DNA of 64,000 bases from RPQJ01 sp963706755. Its GTDB lineage: Bacteria; Pseudomonadota; Gammaproteobacteria; Steroidobacterales; Steroidobacteraceae. Below are positions 27,524 to 37,695 of the stretch, one piece after another (position 1 is the stretch's first letter; each line of letters starts with the position of its first letter). The notes beneath the pieces are model-generated. The model was given only the letters and a program-made list of their open reading frames with translations. It did no database searches and was not told the origin of the DNA. The position numbers were made by a program, and so were the translations under genes. The stretch is from NCBI GenBank assembly GCA_963706755.1, contig CAVPNH010000010.1, positions 133,216 through 197,215 of the forward strand. The letters are read 5' to 3'.

Positions 27524-27817
27524 ATGAAGACGAACGCCATTGCATCAACCATCGCACTCTGCTGCGGCCTGTTCGCCGGCACGGCCGTGGCGGACGACGA
27601 CTTCCGCTGCGGCAGCAGCATCGTAAAGGTCGGCATGACACAGGCGGCGGTGCTGGACGCCTGCGGCCAGCCGGCGTCGAAGGTCGTCGAGAAGGTGGAC
27701 GTGCGCGCCGCCAACCAGGTGGTGGGCCAGACCGACGTGTGGCGCTGGACCTACGTGATGAACGGCAGGACCCGGTTGCTGACCTTCGACCAGCAGACGC
27801 TCAAGTCCATCGAGTAA
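27524..27817 (+). CDS. DUF2845 domain protein, exported
   Basis: A 97-residue protein with a signal peptide (ASTIALCCGLFAGTAVA) and the mature sequence DDDFRCGSSIVKVGMTQAAV, LDACGQPAS and VWRWTYVMN. This is the DUF2845 pattern: a short SmpA/BamE-like fold with two cysteines. Function unknown. It lies 37 bases after glgC on the same strand with a GGAGGAG ribosome site. Its TAA stop is the first base triplet of the palindromic repeat that follows. Confidence 0.8.
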   Translation: MKTNAIASTIALCCGLFAGTAVADDDFRCGSSIVKVGMTQAAVLDACGQPASKVVEKVDVRAANQVVGQTDVWRWTYVMNGRTRLLTFDQQTLKSIE

Positions 27818-27858
27818 ATAGGTGCCTGGCACCTAAATAGGTGCCAGGCACCTATTTA
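27815..27858. repeat. double GGTGCCTGGCACC palindrome
   Basis: Two palindromic units (AGGTGCCTGGCACCT and AGGTGCCAGGCACCT) joined by AAAT form a 44-base inverted dimer between two convergent genes. Its left end supplies the stop codon of the DUF2845 gene. It could act as a bidirectional transcription barrier, but there is no T-run. Confidence 0.95.
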
Positions 27859-27863
27859 CGCCG

Positions 27864-28439
27864 TCAGAACGACGCCTTCGGATCCTCGAGCAGCTCGATC
27901 TCCTCGGGGGTGGAGGTGCGCCCGAGCACGGCGTTGCGGTGCGGGAAGCGGCCGAAGCGATCGATGATGACCTTGTGCGCCTGCGCGTACTGCGTCCAGT
28001 AGTCGTTGCCGAGGCGCCCGATCAGTTGGCAGGAGAGCGCCTGGTCCTCGCGATCCTCGCTGTGCTCGAAGGGCATGTATAGAAATACACGCTCCTCGCT
28101 CGCGAGGCCCGTGTCGAATCCCTGCGCGATCGCCTCACGCGCCAGCCGGCGCGCGAGCGGATCGGACGCGAACGCTCGCGGCGTGCCCCGGAACATGTTG
28201 CGCGAGAACTGGTCCAGGACGATGACGGCGGCGAGCGCGGTGCGAGGCTTCGGGACGACAGGGAGTTCGCCAGCCGCAATGCGCTCGTGCAGCGCGAGGA
28301 ATCGCGTGCGGATTTCGCCGTCGATCCCGGCGTCCTTGGAAAACCAGTGCCTGGCACCTATTTCCTGGAACCAGAAGTCCAGCACGTCCACGACCCAGGC
28401 CGGTTCTGTCGCGTTTCCAGTCGGTTGATCGGCAGTCAT
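27864..28439 (-). CDS. DUF924 family protein
   Basis: A 191-residue protein; the ATG at 28439 gives MTADQPTGNATEPAWVVDVL. DUF924 hallmarks are VLDFWF near the N-terminus, VIVLDQFSRNMFRGTPRAFA in the middle and LYMPFEHSEDREDQ. The fold is a TPR-like helical bundle of unknown function. Residues around QEIGARHWF are encoded by a copy of the window's GGTGCCTGGCACC palindrome (28347-28363) read in frame. Its start overlaps the end region of the TIR-protein gene upstream. Confidence 0.88.
   Translation of the reverse strand: MTADQPTGNATEPAWVVDVLDFWFQEIGARHWFSKDAGIDGEIRTRFLALHERIAAGELPVVPKPRTALAAVIVLDQFSRNMFRGTPRAFASDPLARRLAREAIAQGFDTGLASEERVFLYMPFEHSEDREDQALSCQLIGRLGNDYWTQYAQAHKVIIDRFGRFPHRNAVLGRTSTPEEIELLEDPKASF
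28347..28363. repeat. palindromic repeat inside the DUF924 coding sequence
   Basis: GTGCCTGGCACCTATTT matches the right side of the intergenic palindrome at 27815-27858. It is read through in frame as part of the DUF924 protein. Confidence 0.85.
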
Positions 28440-28485
28440 CGTCGCTCCGTCGGATTCGGTCTCGTCCCGCGCCGGCACTGCAGCG

Positions 28486-30118
28486 TCAGCCGGGCAGGCC
28501 TGCGAGGCGCAGTGACTCCGCGATGCGCGCGGCGTCCGCCTCGATCTTGAACGGTTCCTTCGCCATCCAGTGCCGGACCGAGAAGGCCGGTCTCAGTGAC
28601 AGGCACTCCGCGACGCTGCGCCCTCGCGCTCTCCATGTCGCCCAGCCGTGCGTGGCATCCGGCCATGTACGCGGCGATGTAGTGCTTGCGGACGGGATGG
28701 CGCGCGAACAGCTTGAGGGCCTCCTCGTACCGGCCGAGGACCATGCAGGTGAGGCCCGACTGGCGCCAGTACCAGGGCTGGTCGAAGTACGGGTCGATCT
28801 GACGCGCGCGCTGGTTCCAGGCGAGCGCCTCGTCCGCGCGACCCAGGTACACCAGGATCAGCCCCATGTCCGCGGCGTTCCACTGGTTGTTCGGGTTCAA
28901 CGCCATCGAGCGCTGCATGTGCTCGAGTGCCAGCTCGAACGATCGCCGGTACAGGCAGACCTGCGCGAGGAGCGAGTGGCAGGTGCTGTCGCCGTCGTCG
29001 AGCTCGACCGCGCGCATTGCGAGCCTGTGCGCCTCGTCGAGCAGCACATCCGAGCTTTTGGAATCGTCGTCGCGCCACTTCTGGCGCGTCAGGGTGGCAA
29101 GCAGCGCGTGGGCCAGGCCGTACTTCGGATCGATCTCGATGGCCCGCTCGAAGAGCCGCCGCGCCTCGGCCGCGCCCGCCGGGTCGTCCCAGAAATGCGC
29201 GTTGCCCTGGAGCACGCACTCGTAGGCATCGAGGCTCGCCGGCGGCTTGCGGCGCGACCGCTCCGCGTCGGAGACGTGCACGCGGCCGACGAGCGTGCCC
29301 ACGATCGTCTGCACCACCTCGTCCTGGACGGAAAAGATCTCGGCCTGCGCCCGGTCGAAGCGCTCGCCCCAGACCTGGTTGCCGGTCTCCGCGTCGATCA
29401 GCTGCACGCTGATGCGCACGCGATCGCCCATGCGCCGCACCGTGCCTTCGACGACGAAGCGCACGTTCAGCTCGCGCGCCACCTGCGCCGGGTCCACGCC
29501 GGGCCCGCGATACTTGAACGAGGCCGAGCGCGACCGCACGGCGAGCAGTCGCCAGCGCGAGAGCTCCGTGATGATGTCCGCGGTGATGCCGTCGCTGAAG
29601 TACTGCTGCTCCGGATCGCCACCCAGGTTCGCGAGCGGCAGCACGCAGATGGTGATGCGCGACGGCGCGGAGGCCGTCCCGGACTCGGAGGCAGGCGTCA
29701 CCGGCATCGCGGCCGGCGACCGCGGCGCGCGTCCGACCAGCGCTTCGATGGCGCGCACCACGCCCTCGAACTGCGGGTTCGATGCCGCGTCACCCGGTTC
29801 GCCGAGGTCTGTCGTGTGATACGCGCGGAAGTCGATCGGCAGGCGGGCCGACCCGAGTTGCACCGGCACGAGGATGCCGCGGTCGGCGCCCTCGCGCGCC
29901 TCGCCGCGCACCCAGCGCGATTCCACGGAGTCGGGCGTCCACACCACCAGCACGGCGCGGGCGCGCTCGAGTTCGTCCGCGATCATCCGGTCGAACTGCT
30001 GGCCTGGCGCGATGGCCGGGTCCCACCAGACGGACCACCCCTGCGCCTCGAGTGCGGCGACGATCGGCGCGACGCGCGCCTTGTCGGCGCGCGAGTAGGA
30101 CACGAAGACGTCCGCCAT
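28486..30118 (-). CDS. TIR - TolB-like - TPR protein, frameshift near the end
   Basis: About 540 residues from the ATG at 30118 (MADVFVSYSRADKARV). Residues 1-110 are a TIR domain (VFVSYSRADKARV, GWSVWWDPAI, ESRWVRGEA with a candidate NADase Glu). A TolB-like/adenylyl-cyclase-associated N-domain follows (ICVLPLANLGGDPEQQYFSDG, VEGTVRRMGDRVRISVQLID), then TPR repeats. The frame breaks near 28620; the other frame supplies RHWMAKEPFKIEADAARIAE and a stop at 28486. TIR-TPR proteins of this layout are signalling or defence candidates; substrate and partners are not evident. Confidence 0.8.
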
Positions 30119-30374
30119 GCCGATCACGTCTCCCGTGGCGTGGGTGGTTGCAGTTGCGCTGGACGGCCGTAGCTTAACTCCGCGGTCCGAGGCGCGTCCT
30201 GATTTGACAACAACCAGCCCTGCGACCACCGCGCGGCTCATCGACGTGAGAATTTCACCGATTGGCACAATTATCTGGCTGGGCACGACCTCTGTGGCCG
30301 GCTAGCCTTCAGGTGCCACGGCGCCACGGTTGCAATCCGCTAGCCAACGGCCGTATTTTCCCAAGGAGAGGGCA

Positions 30375-30581
30375 ATGATTGGCATGAAGTACAAAGTCGC
30401 GCTGCGCGCCTCGGAGGAGGGATTCGCCGTCTCGGTGCCGGGGTTGCCCGGTTGTTGGTCGCAAGGCCGCACAGAGGCCGAGGCGCTCGAGAACATCAAG
30501 CAGGCGATCGAGGAGTACCTCGCGGCCGTCGATGGGGACCTGAAAGGCGCCACGATCCGCGAAGTCGAAGTAGCGGCCTGA
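30375..30581 (+). CDS. hicB: HicB-type antitoxin
   Basis: A 68-residue protein, MIGMKYKVALRASEEGFAVS, with the partial RNase H fold of HicB (VPGLPGCWSQGRTEAEALENIKQAIEEYL). AAGGAGAGG precedes the ATG at 30375. It is 30 bases upstream of the toxin gene. No separate DNA-binding domain follows, so autoregulation would rely on the complex or another domain. Confidence 0.9.
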   Translation: MIGMKYKVALRASEEGFAVSVPGLPGCWSQGRTEAEALENIKQAIEEYLAAVDGDLKGATIREVEVAA

Positions 30582-30611
30582 GCTGGCTCGGCCTCTTCCG
30601 AGCGCTCCACC

Positions 30612-30824
30612 GTGCCCAAGTTACCGGGCGTGCCTCACTACGCCGCGATCCGTGCGTTGCAGAAGGCCGGGTTTCGCGTCGTCCGACAGGGCAAACATGT
30701 CGTGATGAGCAATGGGCAGCGAATACTGACCATTCCAAGGCACAACCCGGTAAACGCCATAACCATGGCTGGCATTGTTCGCGATGCCGGGCTTTCTTTG
30801 GATGAATTCCGGCAGCTCCTGTAG
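30612..30824 (+). CDS. hicA: HicA-type mRNA interferase toxin
   Basis: A 70-residue protein from a GTG start. It has the double-stranded-RNA-binding-like fold of HicA: RALQKAGFRVVRQGKHVVM with the catalytic His in the GKH position, then TIPRHNPVNAITMAGIVRDAGLSLDEF. It cleaves mRNA when not bound by HicB. The antitoxin gene lies immediately upstream, reversing the more common toxin-first order. Confidence 0.9.
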   Translation: MPKLPGVPHYAAIRALQKAGFRVVRQGKHVVMSNGQRILTIPRHNPVNAITMAGIVRDAGLSLDEFRQLL

Positions 30825-30869
30825 CGATGCGGGCACGTTGCCTCCGAGAGCGCCCTGGACCGCGACGAC

Positions 30870-31595
30870 CTACTCGCAGCTTCCCTCGAGGTCGCAGACG
30901 TCTCCCGCCGCCACCAGCGTGGACGGAGCAGCCGTTGCGCCCACCCATTCCGCGAACGACTGTCTCAGTGCTCCCAGGAACACCGCGCTGTCCTGTGCGC
31001 CGCTCACGGCGTACTTGTCGTTGAACACGAAGAACGGGACTCCGTTGATCCCCATCTGCATCGCCTGGTCGATGTCGCGGCGAACGTCGTCGGCGAAGAG
31101 GTCCGAGGCCAGCAGGTTCTTTACGTCGCCTGCGGGCAGCCCTGCGGCGACAGCCAGCTCCGCGAGCGTGTCGTGGTCCGCGATGTCGCGGCCTTCCGTG
31201 AAGTACGCCTTGAAGAGTCGCTCCGTCACCTGGTCACCCTTGCCGTGGGCGGCGGCGAAGTGCGAGAGGCGGTGCGCGTCGAAGGTGTTCGCAACCACGG
31301 TCCGGTCGTAGTTGAACTCGAGCCCGACTTCCCTGGCCCTGTTCGACACCTCCGCCGCCGCCTGGCGCGCGTAGTCCATCGACCAGCCCTTCCGCTGCGC
31401 CGCGTGCTGCACCGCGTTCATCTTGAGACCGGCCGTGACGTCGGGCTGCAGCTGGAAGCTCTTCCAGATGACCGTGACGCGGTCTCGCCCGGGCATCTGC
31501 GCGAGCGCGATCTCGAACTTCCGCTTGCCGATGTAGCAGAACGGGCAGACGACGTCGCTCCAGATCTCGACTTTCATGGTGGGTGAGGCGGTCAT
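30870..31595 (-). CDS. DsbA-family (FrnE-like) thiol-disulfide oxidoreductase
   Basis: A 241-residue cytosolic protein without a signal peptide. The start at 31595 (MTASPTMKVEIW) has GGAA upstream. The active site is CPFC in WSDVVCPFCYIGKRKFE. The helical insert and FDAHRLSHFA, YFTEGRDIADHDTLAELA and GINGVPFFVFNDKYAVSGAQ (cis-Pro loop GVPFF) are characteristic of the FrnE/HCCA-isomerase branch. It may repair or transfer disulfides, or isomerise a glutathione-dependent substrate. Confidence 0.9.
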   Translation of the reverse strand: MTASPTMKVEIWSDVVCPFCYIGKRKFEIALAQMPGRDRVTVIWKSFQLQPDVTAGLKMNAVQHAAQRKGWSMDYARQAAAEVSNRAREVGLEFNYDRTVVANTFDAHRLSHFAAAHGKGDQVTERLFKAYFTEGRDIADHDTLAELAVAAGLPAGDVKNLLASDLFADDVRRDIDQAMQMGINGVPFFVFNDKYAVSGAQDSAVFLGALRQSFAEWVGATAAPSTLVAAGDVCDLEGSCE

Positions 31596-31804
31596 CGGCG
31601 GGTTCCGGTAGGGCGGTCTGGCGGCAGGGCGCATGTTGCCATGAGGCGCTGCCTGCGGTCGGTGCGGGTGATCAGCGCTCAGGTCCAGGGAAAGGTCGGA
31701 TTCCCAAGCCGGCCCGATCGGATCATATTCAGCGGCAGGTCCGGGCGGCACACACTTGTCTGCCGGTGCGGTGGCAAGCTCGACGCAGTTGCGAGGAAAG
31801 AGCG

Positions 31805-32266
31805 ATGGCGGTCGGTAACACGCAGCACCTGATTCGGGCGGCCATGGCCGCAGTGCGTGACTGCGCAGCGCAGGTGGAGGACCGCGCAGGAAGTCTCCTG
31901 CAGGCGCTGTCGAAGATGCCGATGGACGAGGGATTGCGGGCGACGGCGATCGAGTTGAGCGCGGGGCTCAAGGACACCTCGGGTCGCGTGACGTTCGAAC
32001 TGGCCTTGCTCCAGGCGCAGCTGGGTGAGGACAAGGTGGATGCCGCGACGGTGGTCCGGACGTTGTCCAGCATGGACGCGACGATGATGGATGCGCTGGC
32101 CGGCCTTGCCGACGTCGTGGACGAGCTCGAGGCAGCCGCGGAGCGCGACGAGGAAAACGAGCGAGCATTCGTGCTCGTGATCGAGGCCGCGGGCGTGATG
32201 CTGCAGGGCCTCGAGAAAGCGAAAGCCGCGACGCAGGCGCTGCGATCCGCAGTGCCTGCGGAATAA
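31805..32266 (+). CDS. hypothetical helical protein
   Basis: A 153-residue protein from the ATG at 31805, preceded by GAGGAAAGAG. It is almost entirely amphipathic helix, with LIRAAMAAVRDCAAQVEDRA, TVVRTLSSMDATMMDALAGL and VVDELEAAAERDEENERAFV. No signal peptide or known domain was recognised. Its stop is followed within three bases by a long GC-only repeat. Confidence 0.6.
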   Translation: MAVGNTQHLIRAAMAAVRDCAAQVEDRAGSLLQALSKMPMDEGLRATAIELSAGLKDTSGRVTFELALLQAQLGEDKVDAATVVRTLSSMDATMMDALAGLADVVDELEAAAERDEENERAFVLVIEAAGVMLQGLEKAKAATQALRSAVPAE

Positions 32267-32268
32267 AA

Positions 32269-32330
32269 CCCGGCCCGGCCCGGCCCCGGCCCCGGCCCGG
32301 CCCCGGCCCGGCCCCGGCCCCGGCCCCGGG
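32269..32330. repeat. GC-only low-complexity repeat
   Basis: About 60 bases made only of CCCGGC and CCCCGGC units, then CGAGGGGGGGG. It follows the stop codon of the preceding gene directly. Its self-complementarity could form strong secondary structure. Confidence 0.95.
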
Positions 32331-32499
32331 CGAGGGGGGGGCATGCCTTGCTGCGAAACGCACTCATCGGCATTCGCACGCTTATGTTCAATGTTGCTGC
32401 GGCGCAGGATTGGCGCCGCTGAATCGCGAGCGTATGGTGGCGCCGAGGGCGGTCACGCGGTCGCGTACGCCCAGATCAATAACGTCCAGGGGAAATCAC

Positions 32500-35492
32500 A
32501 TGCGTATCGCCAGCCTGCTGCCGGTTTGCGCCTTCGTCTTTCTTTCCGCCGCAAACGCCGGGAACAAGCCGCCGGGCCAGGATTACAGTCCGCCGGGCCG
32601 CGGCAACAGTCCGCCGGGCCAGGACCGCAATCCGCCGGGCCAGGTCAAGGACAAGGCGATCACTCTCGCGGAGCTGCACGGACCGGCGCGCATCCTGCGC
32701 GACGTCGATGGCATGCCGCACATCGACGCGTTCGACGAGCACGACGCGCTGTTCCTGCAGGGCTGGGTGCAGGCCCAGGACCGGCTGTTCCAGATCGACG
32801 TGCTGCGCCGGCAGGCGAGCGGCACGCTGGCCGAGTTGCTTGGCTCCGGCGCGCTGCCGAGCGACGTGGAACTGCGCACGATCGGTCTCGCGCGCGCTGC
32901 CGAGCGATCGCTGGCGGCATATTCGCCCGCGACCCGTGCCGGGCTGCAGGCCTACGCGGACGGCGTGAACGCCTGGGTCAAGCGCAACCCGTTGCCGGCC
33001 CAGTACGGAGCGCTGCAACTCACCAAGTTCAGGCCGTGGGCGGCGCTCGACAGCGCCATCATCGGCAAGGCCCTGGCCTTCCAGCTGTCGTTCGACATCG
33101 ACGACGGCGCAACGCGGGACTACCAGACCTACGCAGCTGTGCTCGGGCCCCAGTACGGGCTCCAGTTCGTGAATGCGATGTTCTTCGGCGACGTCTTCCG
33201 CTCCGCGCCGTTCGACCATGCGTCGTCCATTCCGGACGCGACCGGCGGCGCGCCGTTCATGGGCGGGCTGAGCAAGGTGAGCGCGGCAGCGTCGTCCAGG
33301 GCCGCCGCCGCGCCGGCCGCAGACGCCTCGGCAATGCCGTCCATGAACCCGACTGCGCTCGACCCGGCCGTCGTGAAGGGTCTCAAGGACCTGCGCCGTC
33401 GCTACGAGGCCGTGCCGTTCCTGAAGAACACGTTGACGCGCACCGAGCAGCAGATCGGCAGCAACGAATGGGCCGTGGCCGGCTGGCGCACGAAGGACGG
33501 GCGGCCGCTCGTCTCGAACGACCCGCACTTGAGCCTCGACCTGCCGCCGAATTTCTACCAGCTTCAGCTGACCACCAAGAAGGACGGCCTCGACGCCATC
33601 GGCAGCAGCGTCGCCGGCACGCCGTGGATCGTGCTGGGACAGAACCAGTACGTGGCCTGGGGCGAGACGACCACGGGCTTCGACGTCACGGACACCTATA
33701 TCGAGCAGCTGGTGCCGGACGGCGGCTCGCCGAGCGGATTCTCGTCGCTCTACAGGGGCGTGCCCGAGCCCGTGATCCCGATTCCCGTCTCGTTCAAGGT
33801 CAACCTCATGGACGGCCTCGGCAATGGCGCCGACACCGTGGTCACGCTTCCGCCGGGTGGCGGCATCCCCGCCTATGTGCTCACGATTCCCCGTCGCAAC
33901 AACGGGCCGATCGTCGCGGATCTCGGCGGCGGCCAGGTGATCAGCGTGCAGTACGCGGGCTTCAGCGGCACGCGCGAGCTCGAGACGTTCCGGCTCATGA
34001 ATCGTGCGAAGAACGTCGACGATTTCAAGCGCGCGCTCGAGTACTTCGACGTCGGCTCGCAGAACTTCATCTACGGCGACATCGACGGCAACATCGGCTA
34101 CTTCACGACCAGCGAAGTGCCGCTGCGCGAGGACCTGCAGGCGGGTACCGTGAACGGCTCACCGCCCTGGTTCATCCGTAACGGGCAGGGCGGCAACGAG
34201 TGGCTGAAGGATCCGAATCCCGACCAGTTCAACGGCACGGGCTATCTCTCGCTGCCCTCGAGCGAGCTGCCGCAGACGGTCAATCCGGCGAACGGCTTCG
34301 TCGTGAATGCCAACAACGACACCGCCGGCACGACGCTCGACAACAACCCGGTGAATCAGCTGCGGGTCGGCGGCGCAGGGCATCTACTACCTCGGCTACT
34401 CGTTCGATTTCGGCAGCCGGGCCGGCAGGATCACGCAGGCGTTGAACGAGCGCTTCGCCAAGGGCAAGGTCGATCGCCGCGACATGGAGGCCATCCAGGC
34501 CGACGTGACGCTGCTCGACGGGCAGGTGTTCACGCCCTACATACTCAACGCGTTCACGAATGCGTCGGCGCCGGGCGCGCCCGACGGCGCTCAGCGGCGC
34601 TGGCGGGGGACACGCGTGTCGCCGAGGCGATCGGCCGCCTGAAGGCGTGGAATTTCACGACGCCGACGGGCGTGACGAGTGGTTACGACGCGTCCGACCG
34701 CGATGGCTATCGGCTGCCGCCGTCGTCCGCCGAGGTGCAGCGGAGCATCGCCGCGACGATCTATTCCGTCTGGCGCGGGCAGGCGATCCACAACGGCGTC
34801 GATATGACGCTGAACGGCCTCGGCGTGCCGACGCCCGGTTCGGCGGAGGCGATCAAGGCCCTGCGCCACCTCGTCGAGCGCGACGGCATCGGCCTGTCGA
34901 CGGTCGATTTCTTCGGCTGGGCGGCGCCGCTCGGGCTGCCGCAGGCTGCGCAGCGCCGTGACTACGTGATGCTCAAGAGCCTGCAGGACGCGCTCAACCT
35001 GCTCGCGGGCCCGAACTTCCAGGCCGCGTTCAACGGCTCGACCAACCAGAACGACTTATGTCTGGGGCAGGCTGCACCGGATCGTGTTCGACGGGACTCG
35101 CGGTGGGCGGGCCGTTCAGCATTCCCAATGCGGCGCTCGGCTTCCCGCCGTCGTTCGACGACCTGACGGGGCTCGCGACCGATGGCGGCTTCGGCGCCGT
35201 CGATGCTTCGTCGCACAGCGCGCGGGCGGCGTCGTCGAACGACTTCATGTTCGGCTCGGGTCCCAACCGCCGCTACGTCGGCGTGCCGGGTACGCACAAG
35301 GGCTCGATCGAGGGCCGGACGATCCTGCCCGGCGGCATGAGCGGCGTGCTGACGAGCCCGTTCTACGCCAACCTGCTCGGTCGCTGGCTCACGAACGATA
35401 CGTACCCGCTGCGCGACAACATGGGCGAGGTGATGCAGAACTTGAGCAGCCAGCAGATGTTCAAGCCCGCGTCGAAGCGCGACGACGACTAG
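32500..35492 (+). pseudogene. penicillin acylase family protein with several frameshifts
   Basis: Reconstructed as about 995 residues. It has a signal peptide (SLLPVCAFVFLSAANA), a PPGQ-rich linker, then an alpha part (GWVQAQDRLFQIDVLRRQAS) and GSNEWAVAGWRTKDGRPLVS. In GSNEW the Ser would be the N-terminal nucleophile after autocleavage, as in quorum-quenching and penicillin acylases. Frames change near 34375, 34595, 35050 and 35095; each restores family-like sequence (GYSFDFGSRAGRITQALNER, FDDLTGLATDGGFGAVDASS). Upstream, ATG at 32500 has AGGGGAAA. Whether it is dead or mis-sequenced cannot be told. Confidence 0.75.
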
Positions 35493-35599
35493 CGGCCGCG
35501 GCGCTCAGCGCATCGCTCGATTGGCTTGCGCCCTCTCCCAGGCGGGCTGGGAGAGGGCTGCTGCGGAAGGTGACATGCGGCGCGACCTCATAGGGTGAC

Positions 35600-36124
35600 A
35601 TGCAGCGCGACCTCATGAAGAGGCTCTGCTGGGTCAGCCTGGCGCTGACGCTGGCGACGTTTGCCGCGCTGATCGCGATCGACCTGCACCTGCGGAATGC
35701 CGCGTCGCCGCAGGGCATCGTCTCGTTCGAGCTCTGTGCCTACTCGGCGTCGTGCGCTGACATCGTGAATGGCTGGGGCCCGGGCGGGCGGGTCTGGGCC
35801 GCCTTGAGCCTGGGGCTCGATTACCTGTTCATGCTGCTCTACCCGGCCACGATTTTCCTGGGCCTGATGCTGGTCGTCGTGCACGTGCCCGACCGGCTGA
35901 AGATGTTCACGCGCGGCGTGGCGTGGGCGGTGTGGGGTGCAGGAGCGGCGGACGCCGTCGAGAACTACTGCCTCGCACAGATGCTCGTGAGGCCGGCCGC
36001 AGATGGGTATGCGTGGCCGGCGGCCCTGTTCGCGACGGTCAAGTTCATCGTGCTCGGCGTATCGCTCACGTGGCTGCTGCTCATGTATGTGCGATTCGCC
36101 CGCGGGGCAGCCCGGACAGCGTGA
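35600..36124 (+). CDS. four-helix integral membrane protein
   Basis: Up to 174 residues; start at 35600 (MQRDLMKRL) or 35615. Hydrophobic segments are WVSLALTLATFAALIAI, LGLDYLFMLLYPATIFLGLM, a third around GVAWAVWGAGAADAVENYCL and VKFIVLGVSLTWLLLMYV. No family was recognised. A near-perfect tandem duplication of about 24 bases (35569-35617) covers the ribosome site and first codons. Confidence 0.65.
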   Translation: MQRDLMKRLCWVSLALTLATFAALIAIDLHLRNAASPQGIVSFELCAYSASCADIVNGWGPGGRVWAALSLGLDYLFMLLYPATIFLGLMLVVVHVPDRLKMFTRGVAWAVWGAGAADAVENYCLAQMLVRPAADGYAWPAALFATVKFIVLGVSLTWLLLMYVRFARGAARTA

Positions 36125-36251
36125 GGTCGTCGTTGGTGCCGTGCTTCGCGAGGGGCCCGCAATCGCGGCGACGCCCCGGCGAGGGCGTATGATCGGACAT
36201 CTGGGGGCGCGAGCCGCCGGCCCGCGCCCATCTACCAGGAGGAGACAGCGA

Positions 36252-36482
36252 ATGGCCAAGAAGAGCAGTAAGTCGGACAGCGGTGTCTACCGCGTCACCG
36301 AGGTCATTGGCACCAGCACCGTGTCCTGGGAGGATGCTGCGAGCAGTGCCATCAAGGCGGCGTCCAAGTCGTTGCGCGACCTGCGCATCGCCGAGGTCAG
36401 CAAGCTCGACATGAAGGTCGAGGACGGCAAGGTCGTCGCGTATCGGGCACGGGTCTCGCTGTCCTTCAAGTACGAAGGCTGA
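36252..36482 (+). CDS. dodecin
   Basis: A 76-residue dodecin-fold protein: VYRVTEVIGTSTVSWEDAAS, SAIKAASKSLRDLRIAEVSK and FKYEG at the end. The Trp in SWEDA is the flavin-stacking position of bacterial dodecins. These dodecamers store or buffer flavin (or coenzyme A) in the cytosol. AGGAGGAGAC precedes the ATG. It stands alone, convergent with the WYL regulator. Confidence 0.9.
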   Translation: MAKKSSKSDSGVYRVTEVIGTSTVSWEDAASSAIKAASKSLRDLRIAEVSKLDMKVEDGKVVAYRARVSLSFKYEG

Positions 36483-36505
36483 CGCCTGGGCTCCGCCGCG
36501 GTGGG

Positions 36506-37481
36506 CTACTGGCCGTAGACCTTCGCGGCCGCCTGCAGCTGCGCGGCGACAGCCTTGCGCAGGGATTCCGGCGCCAGCACCTCGACGTCGGCCCCGTACT
36601 TGAGGATGTCCATCACGAGCTCGGGCTCGCGTGAGTACGGCAGCTTGAGGATGTAGCTGCCGTCGAGCTGCAGTTGCCCTTGCTGCTGCGGGTGCCAGGT
36701 CTCGCGGCTCACCCAGCGCGCGCGCGCGGCGTTGAAGTGCAGCACGGCTTCCTGCGTGTCGCTGCCCGCGAAGATGCCGTAACCGCTCGCGAAGTGGCGC
36801 TCGAGCGATTCCTCGCCCACTTCCTTCGCGGGCTTCTCGACCACCGTCGCGGTCTCGATCGCGTCCACCGCGAAGGTGCGCAGCGCCTGGCGCTTGTGGC
36901 AGAACGCGTCGAGGTACCAGTTGTCGCGATAGTGCACGAGGCGCTGCGGGGAGACCTCGCGCTCGAGCACGTCGCCGTCCTCGCGGCGCGTGTGCCTCAA
37001 GCGCAGGCGCTTGCGCGCGAGCAGCGCCGTCGAGAGCGTGCGGAAGTGCGCGGGCTCCACGGCGCGGGCGCCCATCGTGAGCACGCGGATGCGGCGCGTG
37101 ATTTCGCCGGCCTTCACGTCGCCGGCGTCGAGCAGTTCACTGGAGGCGCTTGCGCAGCGGGTGGACGAGTTCCGAGAGCACGCCGGGCTCGAGCCCCGCG
37201 ATCAGCTGGTCCATGGTGAGGAGCGCGCGCAGTTCGTCCGCGGTGAACCAGAGGCCGGGCAGCTGCCAGACGGCGCTGTCCTCGACCTTGTCGTCGAAGC
37301 GGTAAGCCTCGTGGTCGGCGTCGTAGACGATCGGCGCGCGGAATCGGTCGCGCAGGTACTCGAGGTCGCGCTTGAAGGTGGCGCGGGAGACCTCGAGCTC
37401 GTCGAGGAAGTCCTGCGTGCGCACGAAGCGGCGCGCCTTCAGGAGCTGCTGGATGCGGTAGAAGCGGTCGAGGCGGTCCAT
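36506..37481 (-). pseudogene. WYL-domain transcriptional regulator (YafY type), frameshifted
   Basis: The 5' frame from 37481 encodes the helix-turn-helix part MDRLDRFYRIQQLLKARRFV, TQDFLDELEVSRATFKRDLE. The 3' frame (36506-37117) encodes the WYL domain: SPQRLVHYRDNWYLDAFCHK, LRTFAVDAIE and the C-terminal WCX extension (YILKLPYSREPELVMDILKY). They join near 37137, where one base must be removed (PLRKRLQ then ELLDAGDVKAGE). An intact product would be about 325 residues. Such regulators sense nucleic acid ligands in defence and DNA damage contexts. Confidence 0.8.
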
Positions 37482-37695
37482 GCGTGTCGAGTTCCGGTAG
37501 CGGCTCGAGTCGGCGATCCGGGGGACAGGGTAACGGTCGGCGTAGCCGGGGGACAACCCGGCCGCCCGCAATGTCGCCGGGCGGACCATGTAGGTACCGT
37601 TCGAGATCCTGGCCAAAGAGCTCACAAATCGGCGTCGAACCTGAGCGGGTCTCGGGAGACGATCCAGGGCATCGATCACGGCTGGCAGTTTTGCG

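Noticed and set aside
26128..27714. 528-codon minus-strand open frame over glgC
   Set aside because: GlgC on the other strand has complete motifs; the antisense frame has none.
28523..30172. 549-codon plus-strand open frame over the TIR gene
   Set aside because: Antisense shadow of a protein with clear TIR and TPR motifs.
32343..34181. 612-codon plus-strand frame overlapping the acylase gene
   Set aside because: Same strand but another frame; the Arg/Ala/Gly-rich product has no motif, whereas the acylase frame has a signal peptide and GSNEW.
35569..35617. tandem duplication at the start of the membrane-protein gene as a regulatory element
   Set aside because: A simple 24-base duplication around the ribosome site; no dyad or second function visible.
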